64,000 bases of DNA. It comes from an uncultured Ectothiorhodospiraceae bacterium. Its GTDB lineage: Bacteria > Pseudomonadota > Gammaproteobacteria > UBA9214. The notes below the pieces were generated by a model. The model had not been told where the DNA came from. It was given only the letters and a program-made list of their open reading frames with translations, and searched no databases. The DNA lies in assembly GCA_947259415.1 (NCBI GenBank), contig CAMYMI010000002.1, forward strand, positions 62,001 through 126,000, given 5' to 3'. Shown piece by piece: positions 19,479-28,417 of this stretch (position 1 is its first letter; every line of letters starts with the position of its first letter). A program made the position numbers and the translations under genes.

Positions 19479-21140
19479 ATGACAACACAATCTTCTGCAG
19501 CGGACTTGCGCATCGTTATGGCCCAGCTGGATTTCCTGGTAGGCGCTATCGATGCCAATGCCGACAAGGTCATTGCTGCTTGTCGCCAGGCCCGGGATGA
19601 ACTGGCGGCGGATGCGATCGTGTTCCCGGAGCTGGCGCTCACAGGCTACCCGCCGGAAGACCTGCTGTTCAGAACTCATTTCATCGAAATCGTCGAGGCC
19701 GCGGTGGACCGTCTGGTGGACGAGGTCGAAGGCATCGTGGCAATCGTGGGTCACCCGCTGGCCGAGGCCGGCACGCTCTACAACGTCGCCTCGGTGATTG
19801 GCCAGGGTAAAGTCATGGCCTGCTACCGGAAACAGTATTTACCGAATTACGGGGTATTCGATGAGAAACGCTATTTTGCTGCCGGCGATTCCCCCTGCGT
19901 CGTCCCTGTCAACGGCATTCCCGTTGGAGTCACCCTGTGTGAAGACATCTGGCAGCCCGGTCCGGCACTGCAGGCGGCTGAGGCTGGCGCCCGCCTGCTG
20001 GTGAATCTCAATGCCTCGCCGTTTCATGCCGGCAAGGGTTTCGAGCGTGAGGTCCTGCTGGAACAACGTGCCAGCGAGGCGGGGCTGCCGGTGGTGTATG
20101 TGAACCTGGTCGGCGGTCAGGATGAACTGGTATTCGATGGCGGTTCCGTGGTGCTCAATGCACGTGGCGAGGTGACGCAGCGAGTCGCGGCTTGCGTGGA
20201 AGGCCTCTATCCGGTGGATTTTCAGGCGGGGCCCGACAGAGTCGAGCCCGTCTCCGGGGAATGTGTGCCACATCTGGACGCGGTCGAGGCCATCTACCAG
20301 GTGCTGGTGCTGGGGGTGCGCGACTACATTGAAAAGAACCGTTTCCCCGGAGCGGTGCTCGGGCTCTCCGGGGGAATCGACTCGGCCCTGACCCTGGCGA
20401 TCGCCGTGGATGCGATCGGTGCGGAGCGGATCGAGGTTGTGATGATGCCGTCGCGCTACACGGCGGCGATGAGCCTGGAGGATGCGCGCGCCGAGGCCGT
20501 GGCGCTGGGGGTTGACTACCACGAAATCTCCATCGAACCGGTATTCAAGGCCTTTCTCTACGCCCTCGAAGAGACCTTCGCCGGTTTGCCGCTGGATACC
20601 ACCGAGGAGAACATCCAGGCGCGTTGCCGCGGGAACATCCTGATGGCAATCTCCAACAAGACAGGCAGGATGCTGCTCACCACCGGCAACAAGAGTGAGA
20701 TGGCGGTCGGCTATGCCACCCTCTACGGGGACATGGCCGGCGGCTTCGCCCCCCTCAAGGATGTGCCGAAGTTGATGGTTTATCGGCTGGCAGAATACCG
20801 CAACAGTCTGGGGAAGGTCATTCCGCAGCGGGTCATCGACCGGCCCCCCTCGGCCGAGCTGGCGCCGGACCAGAGGGACGCGGACAGTCTGCCGGCATAC
20901 GACGTGCTCGATCCCATCCTGGAACGCTATATCGAACGTGACCAGAGCATCGAGCAGATCGCTGCGGAGGGATTCGATCCCGAGGTGGTGGCGCGCGTCG
21001 CCAGGTTGGTGGATCGTAATGAATACAAGCGGCGCCAGGCACCGCCCGGTGTCCGGATTACCCAGCGGGCCTTCGGTCGCGATCGGCGCTACCCGATTAC
21101 CTCGGGTTTTACCAATATCGGGTCAGTTAAACCGGACTGA
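19479..21140 (+). CDS. nadE: Glutamine-dependent NAD+ synthetase
   Basis: Catalyses the last step of NAD synthesis, amidating deamido-NAD with ammonia from glutamine. The 553-residue protein fuses an N-terminal nitrilase-type glutaminase (about residues 10-260) to a C-terminal NAD synthase. The glutaminase shows VFPELALTGYPPEDLL, KQYLPNYGVFDE, and GVTLCEDIW with the catalytic cysteine. The synthase shows the PP-loop SGGIDSA near 297-303 and LLTTGNKSEMAVGY. The C-terminal half ends with RRQAPPGVRITQRAFGRDRRYPI, typical of the family. The two-domain form makes an ammonia-only enzyme unlikely. Confidence 0.96.
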   Translation: MTTQSSAADLRIVMAQLDFLVGAIDANADKVIAACRQARDELAADAIVFPELALTGYPPEDLLFRTHFIEIVEAAVDRLVDEVEGIVAIVGHPLAEAGTLYNVASVIGQGKVMACYRKQYLPNYGVFDEKRYFAAGDSPCVVPVNGIPVGVTLCEDIWQPGPALQAAEAGARLLVNLNASPFHAGKGFEREVLLEQRASEAGLPVVYVNLVGGQDELVFDGGSVVLNARGEVTQRVAACVEGLYPVDFQAGPDRVEPVSGECVPHLDAVEAIYQVLVLGVRDYIEKNRFPGAVLGLSGGIDSALTLAIAVDAIGAERIEVVMMPSRYTAAMSLEDARAEAVALGVDYHEISIEPVFKAFLYALEETFAGLPLDTTEENIQARCRGNILMAISNKTGRMLLTTGNKSEMAVGYATLYGDMAGGFAPLKDVPKLMVYRLAEYRNSLGKVIPQRVIDRPPSAELAPDQRDADSLPAYDVLDPILERYIERDQSIEQIAAEGFDPEVVARVARLVDRNEYKRRQAPPGVRITQRAFGRDRRYPITSGFTNIGSVKPD

Positions 21141-21174
21141 GGATCACCAGCTGATCCAGGCATACTGAAGCGGA

Positions 21175-21942
21175 TCAGCGCTTTTCCAGCCTGGCCAGTT
21201 CCGGATGGTCGGGGTAGTTGAGGCGCAGAACACGCAAGGCATCGTCTGCCAGGTCATCCGCGTCGAGTTCCCGGTAGGCGCGCACCAGGATGACCAGTGC
21301 ATCCGGGACAACCGGGGTACGCTGGTAGTTCTCAATCACGTACTTACCCCGGTTGGCGGCAGCAACGTAGGCACCGCGGCGCAGGTAGTAATCGGCCACG
21401 TGAATCTCGTAGCGTGCCATGTTGTTGCGCAGGTGGATCATGCGCTGGGCCGAGTCACTGGCGTATTTGCTGTCAGGGTACTGCTTGACCAGGTGGGCGA
21501 AGGACTCGTAGGCCTCGCGCATGATGCGGGTGTCACGTTCGGAGATGTCCTGGGGCAGCAGGCGGTCAACCAGTGTTTTGCCGCGGGTGTAGTTGGTCAG
21601 TCCCTTGATATACCAGGCGTAGTCCACGTTCGGGTGGCGCGGATGGATCTTGATGAAGCGGTCGGCCGTGGCGATCGCGAGGTCGGGTTCCTCATACTTG
21701 TAGTAGGCATACGCGGTCTCGAGCAGGGCCTGCTGCGCGTAGCGCCCGAAGGGGTAGCGTGCCTCGAGCTTCTCGAAATAACCGATCGCTTCTTCGTAGT
21801 TCTTGTCGCTCATGGACTGCTTGGCGGCGGAATACAACTGGCTGGCCGACCAGTCCTTGGTTTTGTCCACCTGCTCGGGCAATAATCCGCAGCCGCTCGT
21901 CATGAACAGTGCAATCACAAGGAAATAACTCGACAAACGCAT
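21175..21942 (-). CDS. bamD: Outer-membrane assembly lipoprotein BamD (ComL)
   Basis: An essential lipoprotein of the BAM complex, which folds beta-barrel proteins into the outer membrane. The 255-residue product has a lipobox ending in C18 (LFMTSGC) after a short signal peptide. The helical TPR body contains NYEEAIGYFEKLEARYPFGRYAQQA and HPNVDYAWYIKGL, the family core. Length is typical. It is convergent with nadE (34-bp gap) and divergent from rluD, the usual arrangement in gammaproteobacteria. Confidence 0.95.
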   Translation of the reverse strand: MRLSSYFLVIALFMTSGCGLLPEQVDKTKDWSASQLYSAAKQSMSDKNYEEAIGYFEKLEARYPFGRYAQQALLETAYAYYKYEEPDLAIATADRFIKIHPRHPNVDYAWYIKGLTNYTRGKTLVDRLLPQDISERDTRIMREAYESFAHLVKQYPDSKYASDSAQRMIHLRNNMARYEIHVADYYLRRGAYVAAANRGKYVIENYQRTPVVPDALVILVRAYRELDADDLADDALRVLRLNYPDHPELARLEKR

Positions 21943-22024
21943 GGGCTTAGGGTATCTGAAATAACGGTATCAACAGGGTCCTGCCAGGGCAGGGCGCACA
22001 GTATAACCTAAAGCCGAACTGAAC

Positions 22025-22981
22025 ATGCCGCCGTTCATTCACCTGTCAGTCAGTCTCCCGGAAACCATGAGCGGTTACCGCCTGGACCAGGCGCTGGCCG
22101 AACTCATCCCCGAGTACTCGCGCAGTCGCCTGCAGCAATGGATTCGCGCTGGCCAGGTGACCATGGACAACCGGATCCCCAGGGCCAGGGAACGCGTCCA
22201 CGGCGGGGAGGCGGTCGAGATCAGGGCCGAGATCTCCGTGGCCAGTGCCTGCCGGCCCGAGGCCATTCCACTGGATGTTGTTTACGAGGATGAAGACCTG
22301 CTGGTGATCAACAAGCCACCCGGCCTGGTGGTGCATCCGGCTGCCGGCAATCCTGACGGAACCCTGCAGAACGCGCTGTTGCATCATGATCCCGCACTTG
22401 CCAGTCTGCCGCGTGCCGGGATCGTGCACCGCCTCGACAAGGACACCAGCGGACTGATGGTGGTGGCTCGCAACCTGACGGCACACAAGCGGCTGGTCGA
22501 GGCCCTGCAGGCGCACACGGTCAGGCGTGAGTACCTGACGGTAGTGAACACTGTATTGACCGCCGGCGGTCAGGTTGATGCGCCCATCGGACGGCACCCT
22601 GTTGACCGCAAGCGCATGGCGGTTGTGTCGGGTGGCAAGGAGGCAATCACGCATTACCGGGTACTCGAGCGCTACCGTGCCCACACCCTGGTGAGGGTGC
22701 GGCTGGAAACCGGGCGCACTCACCAGATACGGGTGCACATGGCGCATCTGCACTGCCCGGTGGTGGGTGACCCGGTCTACGGTGGCCGCCTGCGTCTGCC
22801 GCGCGGGGCCGGCGAGCGGCTCCTGGCTGTGTTGAAGCAGTTCAAACGCCAGGCCCTGCATGCCGAGCGCCTGTCCCTGTCCCATCCCCGTGACGGGCGC
22901 GCGCTGACATGGGAGGCGCCGCTGCCGGAGGACATGCAACGACTCGTCGCCGCTTTGCGGGAGGATATCGGGAATGGATAG
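22025..22981 (+). CDS. rluD: 23S rRNA pseudouridine synthase RluD
   Basis: Converts uridines of helix 69 of 23S rRNA (E. coli 1911, 1915 and 1917) to pseudouridine. The 318-residue protein has an N-terminal S4 RNA-binding domain (about 18-75). The catalytic motif GIVHRLDKDTSGL contains nucleophile D138, and RLETGRTHQIRVH is near the C-terminal third. Length and layout match RluD rather than RluC. It is divergent from bamD and overlaps pgeF by 8 bp. Confidence 0.94.
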   Translation: MPPFIHLSVSLPETMSGYRLDQALAELIPEYSRSRLQQWIRAGQVTMDNRIPRARERVHGGEAVEIRAEISVASACRPEAIPLDVVYEDEDLLVINKPPGLVVHPAAGNPDGTLQNALLHHDPALASLPRAGIVHRLDKDTSGLMVVARNLTAHKRLVEALQAHTVRREYLTVVNTVLTAGGQVDAPIGRHPVDRKRMAVVSGGKEAITHYRVLERYRAHTLVRVRLETGRTHQIRVHMAHLHCPVVGDPVYGGRLRLPRGAGERLLAVLKQFKRQALHAERLSLSHPRDGRALTWEAPLPEDMQRLVAALREDIGNG

Positions 22982-23729
22982 TCACATGGATCCCGGGCAG
23001 TGGATCACTCCCGACTGGCCGGCTCCAGTGACCGTCCGTGCCGTCACCACGACCCGCCAGGGCGGCGTCAGCCAGGGCCCCTGGACCTCCATGAACCTCG
23101 CCGATCATGTCGGTGATGCAATCGTTGATGTGCAGGCTAACCGTGCACGCCTCACGGAAAGGTTGCAGTTGCCGGCGTCCCCGCTCTGGTTGCGACAGGT
23201 GCACGGCACCCGGGGGGTGGATGCCGCCAGCACCTCAAGGTCCGTCGAGGCCGATGTCGCCTTTGCCGCCCGGACCGGTGTGGTCTGTGCGGTATTGACT
23301 GCCGACTGCCTGCCGGTGTTGCTGTGTGACGCAAACGGGACCCGGGTGGCCGCGGCCCACGCCGGCTGGCGCGGCCTGGCCACCGGTGTCGTGGAGCAGG
23401 CGGTGGCGGCGCTGCAGGCCCCGGGCGCTGAATTGCTGGCCTGGCTGGGACCGGCCATCGGTGCCGAGGCCTATATCGTGGGGGATGAGGTCCGGGAGGC
23501 CTTTCTTGATCATGCGGCCGAGGCGCGGGATGCCTTTCTTCCGGCTGCAACCGGTGGCTGGCATGCCGATCTGTACCAGCTGGCACGTCAGCGACTGGCC
23601 GGTTGCGGAGTCAGGGCGGTTTACGGGGGCGGGTTCTGTACCTTCACCGAGCAACAGCGTTTCTTTTCCTATCGGCGCGATGGCGTGACCGGGCGCATGG
23701 CGAGTCTGATCTGGCTGCTGGAGACCTGA
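22974..23729 (+). CDS. pgeF: PgeF/YfiH-family multicopper-oxidoreductase-fold protein (purine nucleoside phosphorylase / peptidoglycan editing factor)
   Basis: The 251-residue product belongs to the YfiH/LACC1 family, reported to act on purine nucleosides and to help remove wrong muropeptides. Conserved metal-site residues are seen in WLRQVHGT, LTADCLPVLLCD, AAAHAGWRGLATGV and a C-terminal GGGFCTF. The gene overlaps the end of rluD by 8 bp, implying translational coupling; an internal ATG at 22986 is an alternative start. The rluD-pgeF-clpB order is conserved in gammaproteobacteria, here with a ZIP gene inserted. Confidence 0.92.
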   Translation: MDSHMDPGQWITPDWPAPVTVRAVTTTRQGGVSQGPWTSMNLADHVGDAIVDVQANRARLTERLQLPASPLWLRQVHGTRGVDAASTSRSVEADVAFAARTGVVCAVLTADCLPVLLCDANGTRVAAAHAGWRGLATGVVEQAVAALQAPGAELLAWLGPAIGAEAYIVGDEVREAFLDHAAEARDAFLPAATGGWHADLYQLARQRLAGCGVRAVYGGGFCTFTEQQRFFSYRRDGVTGRMASLIWLLET

Positions 23730-23759
23730 AGAAGATCTGATTAACTCATCTTTCATCAA

Positions 23760-23842
23760 TCCAGCGAAAGCCAGAATCCAGTAACTGCCTGATTACCAAC
23801 AACTGGATTCCGGCTCTCCGCTACGCGCTGCCCGGAATGACA
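23760..23842. repeat. Imperfect palindromic repeat (CCAGCGAAAGCC...GGAATGACAG type)
   Basis: CCAGCGAAAGCCAGAATCCAGT on the left is matched in inverse by ACTGGATTCCGGCTCTCCGC on the right, forming a long imperfect hairpin downstream of pgeF. This type of repeat is common between genes of environmental proteobacteria. Only this copy is seen here. Confidence 0.65.
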
Positions 23843-23930
23843 GCTTGATCAGACTTTCCCTATGGCATATTTCTCGATCCACCGGGTAGGGTATGATTCC
23901 CCGCTGCATTGAAACGGGAATTCGCACCCG

Positions 23931-24710
23931 ATGTCACTGATCGCCTGGATTGTCATTTTCTGCCTGGTCGGCGGCGTGTTGAGCGTCCTGGCTGCTGCGC
24001 TGTTCCTGGTGCTGCGCGAGCCCCTGCGCGATCGCCTGCTGCCGCATCTGGTCAGTTTCGCCACGGGGGCCCTGCTGGGCGCCGCGCTGCTGGGCCTGTT
24101 GCCGCACGCGCTCAATAATCCTGCGATCACCGACCTGCACGTGATTCCCATGACCTTGCTGCTGGGGCTGCTCGGTTTCTTTCTGCTGGAAAAGATGGTG
24201 CTGTGGCGTCATTGCCATATCGATCATTGCGAGGTGCACGCACCGGAACAGAACGGGCGCAAACGTTCCACCGGGACGCTGATCCTGATCGGGGATGGCC
24301 TGCATAACTTTCTCGACGGCATGCTGATTGCCGGTGCCTTTCTTACCGACATTCACCTGGGTGTCGTGACCAGCCTGGCCGTGGCTGCGCACGAGATACC
24401 CCAGGAGGTGGGCGATTTCGCCGTGCTGCTGCATAGTGGTTTCCGGCGCGGTCGTGCCTTCCTCTATAACATACTGTCCAGCCTGACCACGGTGATCGGC
24501 GGGCTGCTGGCCTACTTCGCGCTGCAGGACATGGAGATGCTGCTGCCTTATGTGCTGGCGGTGGCGGCCTCGAGCTTTATCTACATCGCGGTGGCTGACC
24601 TCATTCCGACGCTGCACGAACGCGTCGAGGCCCGGGCAACCCTGCAGCAGATGGTTCTGATCGCGGCCGGTGTAGTGGTGATTTACTTCACCCACGCGAC
24701 TCTGCACTGA
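23931..24710 (+). CDS. ZIP-family divalent metal transporter
   Basis: A 259-residue inner-membrane protein with eight hydrophobic helices predicted to import zinc or related divalent cations. Helix 4 carries LHNFLDGMLIAG (the HNxxDG metal motif) and helix 5 AHEIPQEVGDFAVLL (the HExPxExGD motif), both diagnostic for the family. A cytoplasmic histidine-rich loop (RHCHIDHCEVH, about 88-98) lies between helices 3 and 4. It sits between pgeF and clpB on the same strand, with no obvious operon partner. Confidence 0.9.
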   Translation: MSLIAWIVIFCLVGGVLSVLAAALFLVLREPLRDRLLPHLVSFATGALLGAALLGLLPHALNNPAITDLHVIPMTLLLGLLGFFLLEKMVLWRHCHIDHCEVHAPEQNGRKRSTGTLILIGDGLHNFLDGMLIAGAFLTDIHLGVVTSLAVAAHEIPQEVGDFAVLLHSGFRRGRAFLYNILSSLTTVIGGLLAYFALQDMEMLLPYVLAVAASSFIYIAVADLIPTLHERVEARATLQQMVLIAAGVVVIYFTHATLH

Positions 24711-24769
24711 TTACCGGTTTGTGCCGGTCGGCCCGGTGGCCTCATCCCCAGGAGGTTCTTCACCGGGGA

Positions 24770-24799
24770 CTTGAAAGTTCCCGTTTCACCCCCTATCTA
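24770..24799 (+). promoter_or_regulatory. Heat-shock (sigma-32) promoter of clpB
   Basis: CTTGAAA at 24770-24776, a 13-bp spacer, then CCCCTATCTA at 24790-24799 match the sigma-32 consensus closely. The clpB start lies 36 bp past the -10 element, with a GGAG ribosome-binding site between them. Confidence 0.9.
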
Positions 24800-24834
24800 A
24801 AGGGTAGAGCCTGCACAAGCGGAGAGAATCACCC

Positions 24835-27435
24835 ATGCGAATGGATAAAATGACAAGCAAGTTCCAGCTGGCGCTGGCCGATGCACAGAGTCTGGCCGTC
24901 GGACGCGACCACCAGTTTATCGAACCGGCCCATCTGATGATCGCGCTACTCGATCAGGAGGGCGGCAGCGCGCGCCACCTGCTCGCGCAGGCGGATGTGA
25001 ATGTCAACCTGTTGCGTTCCCAGCTGGGCGAGCTGCTTGACCAGCTGCCCACGGTCCAGGGGACTGCAGGTGAGGTGCACGTTTCCAATGATCTTGGACG
25101 GCTGCTCAACATCACCGACAAGTTCGCGCAGCAACGCAAGGACAGCTACATCTCCAGTGAACTGTTTATCCTGGCGGCGCTCGAGGACAAGGGCGGTGTC
25201 GGTGAACTGCTGCGCAAGGCCGGTGCCACCAAGAGCCTGATAGAAAAGTCGGTCGAGAACCTCAGGGGAGGCCAGCAGGTGGATGACCCCAATGCCGAGG
25301 ACCAGCGCCAGGCGTTGGAGAAGTTCACCATCGACGTGACCGAACGCGCCGAGCAGGGCAAACTCGATCCCGTAATCGGTCGTGACGACGAGATCCGGCG
25401 CACCATCCAGGTGCTGCAGCGACGCACCAAGAACAATCCCGTCCTCATCGGCGAGCCCGGTGTGGGCAAGACCGCGATTGTCGAGGGGCTGGCGCAGCGC
25501 ATTATCAACGGCGAGGTACCGGAAGGTCTCAAGCACAAACGCCTGCTGTCGCTGGACATGGGCGCATTGATCGCCGGTGCCAAGTACCGTGGTGAATTCG
25601 AGGAACGCCTGAAGGGTGTGCTCAATGATTTGGCCAAGCAGGAAGGGCAGATTATCCTGTTCATCGACGAGTTGCACACCATGGTTGGCGCCGGCAAGGC
25701 CGAGGGCGCCATGGATGCCGGCAATATGTTGAAACCCGCACTGGCGCGTGGCGAGCTGCACTGCGTGGGCGCCACTACCCTGGATGAATACCGCAAGTAT
25801 GTCGAAAAGGATGCTGCCCTGGAACGGCGTTTCCAGAAGGTGCTGGTGGATGAGCCCAGCGTCGAGGACACCATCGCCATCCTGCGCGGACTCAAGGAAC
25901 GCTACGAGGTCCATCACGGGGTGGAGATCACTGACCCGGCGATTGTCGCGGCGGCCACGTTGTCGCATCGTTATATCAGTGACCGGCAACTGCCGGACAA
26001 GGCGATTGACCTGGTCGACGAGGCCGCCAGCCGCATCCGCATGGAGATCGATTCCAAGCCCGAGGCCATGGACCGTTTGGAACGCCGCCTGATCCAGCTC
26101 AAGATCGAGCGCGAGGCCCTGAAAAAGGAGTCCGACGATGCCTCGCTCAAGCGCCTCGATGCCCTGCAGAACGAGATCCAGGCGCTGGAACGCGAGTTCT
26201 CGGACCTAGAGGAGATCTGGAAGGCCGAGAAGGCGGCCGTGCAGGGGGCGCACCATATCAAGGAGGCACTCGAGCGCGCGCGCATGGAGCTGGAGACTGC
26301 GCACCGTGCCGGTGACCTGACACGTGCCTCGGAGTTGCAGTACGGGCGTATCCCCGAGCTGGAAAAACAGCTTGCTGCCGCCGGCCAGACCGAGATGCAG
26401 GAGATGCAGTTACTGCGCAACAAGGTCAGTGACGAGGAGGTCGCCGAGGTGGTTTCGAAATGGACCGGCATCCCGGTGTCCAGGATGCTGGAGGGCGAGC
26501 GCGAAAAGCTGTTGCGCATGGAGGAAGCCCTGCACGAGCGAGTGATCGGCCAGGACGAGGCGGTTACCATGGTCTCCAATGCCATTCGTCGCACCCGCGC
26601 CGGTCTGTCGGACCCCAACCGGCCGAACGGATCGTTCCTGTTCCTGGGGCCGACCGGTGTCGGCAAGACCGAGCTGTGCAAGTCGCTGGCGAACTTTCTG
26701 TTCGACACCGAGGAGTCCATGGTGCGCATCGACATGTCCGAGTTCATGGAGAAGCACTCCGTGGCACGACTGATCGGCGCACCGCCCGGCTACGTGGGTT
26801 ACGAGGAAGGCGGTTACCTCACCGAGGCGGTGCGGCGTAAACCGTATTCTGTCATCCTGCTGGATGAGGTGGAAAAGGCGCACCCGGATGTCTTCAACGT
26901 GCTGCTGCAGGTGCTCGACGACGGCCGCCTTACCGACGGTCAGGGGCGCACCGTGGACTTTCGCAACACGGTAATCGTGATGACCTCGAACCTGGGCAGC
27001 CAGATGATCCAGGAGATGGCGGGCGCAGAGAACTACGCGGCGATGAAATCCGCGGTTATGGAGGTTGTCGGCACTCACTTTCGCCCGGAATTCATCAACC
27101 GCATCGATGACGTGGTAGTGTTCCATCCGCTGGGACGCGAGCAGATCCGTACCATCGCCGGGCTGCAGATCGAAATCCTGCGGCAGCGCTTGCAGGAACG
27201 TGATATCGGCCTGCTGCTGACGGATGCCGCGCTCGACCTGCTGGGCGAGGCGGGCTTCGATCCGGTCTACGGTGCACGGCCGCTGAAGCGGTCCATCCAG
27301 AGCCAGCTGGAGAATCCGCTGGCGCAGGAGATTCTGGCCGGTCGCTTCGCGCCCGGTGATGTGATCCGGGTGGATGCAAAAGACGATACCTTGTCGTTTA
27401 CCCATTCGACCGGCAAGGAGGCCTCGGCGGCCTAG
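24835..27435 (+). CDS. clpB: Disaggregase chaperone ClpB
   Basis: A hexameric cytoplasmic AAA+ disaggregase that rescues aggregated protein with DnaK. The 866-residue product starts [18 protein letters not shown]. It has the N-domain (1-145), a first ATPase with Walker A GEPGVGKT (206-213), the coiled-coil middle domain (about 400-525) that distinguishes ClpB from ClpA, and a second ATPase with GPTGVGKT (605-612). The C-terminal domain includes [11 protein letters not shown] close sigma-32 promoter precedes it. Length matches E. coli ClpB (857). Confidence 0.97.
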   Translation: MRMDKMTSKFQLALADAQSLAVGRDHQFIEPAHLMIALLDQEGGSARHLLAQADVNVNLLRSQLGELLDQLPTVQGTAGEVHVSNDLGRLLNITDKFAQQRKDSYISSELFILAALEDKGGVGELLRKAGATKSLIEKSVENLRGGQQVDDPNAEDQRQALEKFTIDVTERAEQGKLDPVIGRDDEIRRTIQVLQRRTKNNPVLIGEPGVGKTAIVEGLAQRIINGEVPEGLKHKRLLSLDMGALIAGAKYRGEFEERLKGVLNDLAKQEGQIILFIDELHTMVGAGKAEGAMDAGNMLKPALARGELHCVGATTLDEYRKYVEKDAALERRFQKVLVDEPSVEDTIAILRGLKERYEVHHGVEITDPAIVAAATLSHRYISDRQLPDKAIDLVDEAASRIRMEIDSKPEAMDRLERRLIQLKIEREALKKESDDASLKRLDALQNEIQALEREFSDLEEIWKAEKAAVQGAHHIKEALERARMELETAHRAGDLTRASELQYGRIPELEKQLAAAGQTEMQEMQLLRNKVSDEEVAEVVSKWTGIPVSRMLEGEREKLLRMEEALHERVIGQDEAVTMVSNAIRRTRAGLSDPNRPNGSFLFLGPTGVGKTELCKSLANFLFDTEESMVRIDMSEFMEKHSVARLIGAPPGYVGYEEGGYLTEAVRRKPYSVILLDEVEKAHPDVFNVLLQVLDDGRLTDGQGRTVDFRNTVIVMTSNLGSQMIQEMAGAENYAAMKSAVMEVVGTHFRPEFINRIDDVVVFHPLGREQIRTIAGLQIEILRQRLQERDIGLLLTDAALDLLGEAGFDPVYGARPLKRSIQSQLENPLAQEILAGRFAPGDVIRVDAKDDTLSFTHSTGKEASAA

Positions 27436-27467
27436 CTGGCTGATATAGAACTGCCAGTTTGCCGGGG

Positions 27468-28295
27468 CTAGATGCTGGCGAGGATCCTGTCCAGTATCTT
27501 CTGGGGCAGCAGGCGTTTGAGCGTGGCAAACAGGTAGGTCGGAAAGGTCACGTAATAGCGCGCCCGGGGTTTATTGCTTTCCAGTGCATGAGTTACCTTC
27601 CTCAGCACGGCCTCGGGTGGCAGGGTGAAGGGGACCACGGGCCCTTCTGTCGTCAGACGCCTCTCCATCACCTGGTAGCTGTCGCGATAGGCGCTCGTTT
27701 CCGAATCGATGTTGCGCTTGAAGGCGGCATAGGCATTCTCCCGGAAGCGGCTGATGATCGGCCCCGGCTGTACCAGCACCACATGGATGTCGGTGTCGCG
27801 CAGTTCCAGGCGCAGGGTATCCGTCAGTCCCTCCAGTGCATACTTGCTGGCGACGTAGGCGCCACGAAAGGGCAGGGCCACGAAACCCAGTATCGAACTG
27901 TTGTGAATGATGCGCCCATGGCCCTGTCGGCGCATGACCGGCAACACCCGGTTGGTCAGTTCGTGCCAGCCGAACAGGTTGGTCTCGAACAGCTCGCGCA
28001 GCAGCGCGCGTGACAGGTCTTCGACCGCGCCGGGTTGTCCGTAGGCGCCGTTGTTGAACAGGGCATAGAGCTTCCCGCCTGTGCGTACCAGGACTTCATC
28101 AACGGCTGTCGCGATTGATGATGAACTGGAAAGATCCAGCTGCAGGCTTTCCAGTCCATCGGCCTGCAGGCGGTCCACATCCTCCTGATTGCGCGCCGTG
28201 GCAAACACCCGGTAGCCACGCACTGCCAGGCCGTCGGCAACGCAGCGGCCGATACCCGAGGAGCAGCCGGTAATGAGTACACTTCTGTCAGTCAT
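27468..28295 (-). CDS. Short-chain dehydrogenase/reductase
   Basis: A 275-residue classical SDR. The nucleotide-binding motif TGCSSGIG is at residues 9-16, NNGAYGQPGAV matches the structural NNAG region, and the active-site YVASK follows a catalytic Ser (HNSSILGF). Arginines after the first strand (TARNQED) suggest NADP(H). The C-terminal region is longer than in metabolic SDRs such as FabG and resembles retinol- or sterol-dehydrogenase-like members. Substrate unknown. It is convergent with clpB and 122 bp downstream of the ABC transporter gene on the same strand. Confidence 0.88.
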   Translation of the reverse strand: MTDRSVLITGCSSGIGRCVADGLAVRGYRVFATARNQEDVDRLQADGLESLQLDLSSSSSIATAVDEVLVRTGGKLYALFNNGAYGQPGAVEDLSRALLRELFETNLFGWHELTNRVLPVMRRQGHGRIIHNSSILGFVALPFRGAYVASKYALEGLTDTLRLELRDTDIHVVLVQPGPIISRFRENAYAAFKRNIDSETSAYRDSYQVMERRLTTEGPVVPFTLPPEAVLRKVTHALESNKPRARYYVTFPTYLFATLKRLLPQKILDRILASI

Positions 28296-28417
28296 TATTC
28301 AGGGTAGGCCCTTGTTGTGCAGCAAGGGTTATCAGGCGCGCGGTGTGGACGGCTTGATGTCATCTTGGTTGCGACGTCGATTGTTATCCAGGGAATCCCA
28401 GCGCGTGCAGGGCAGGT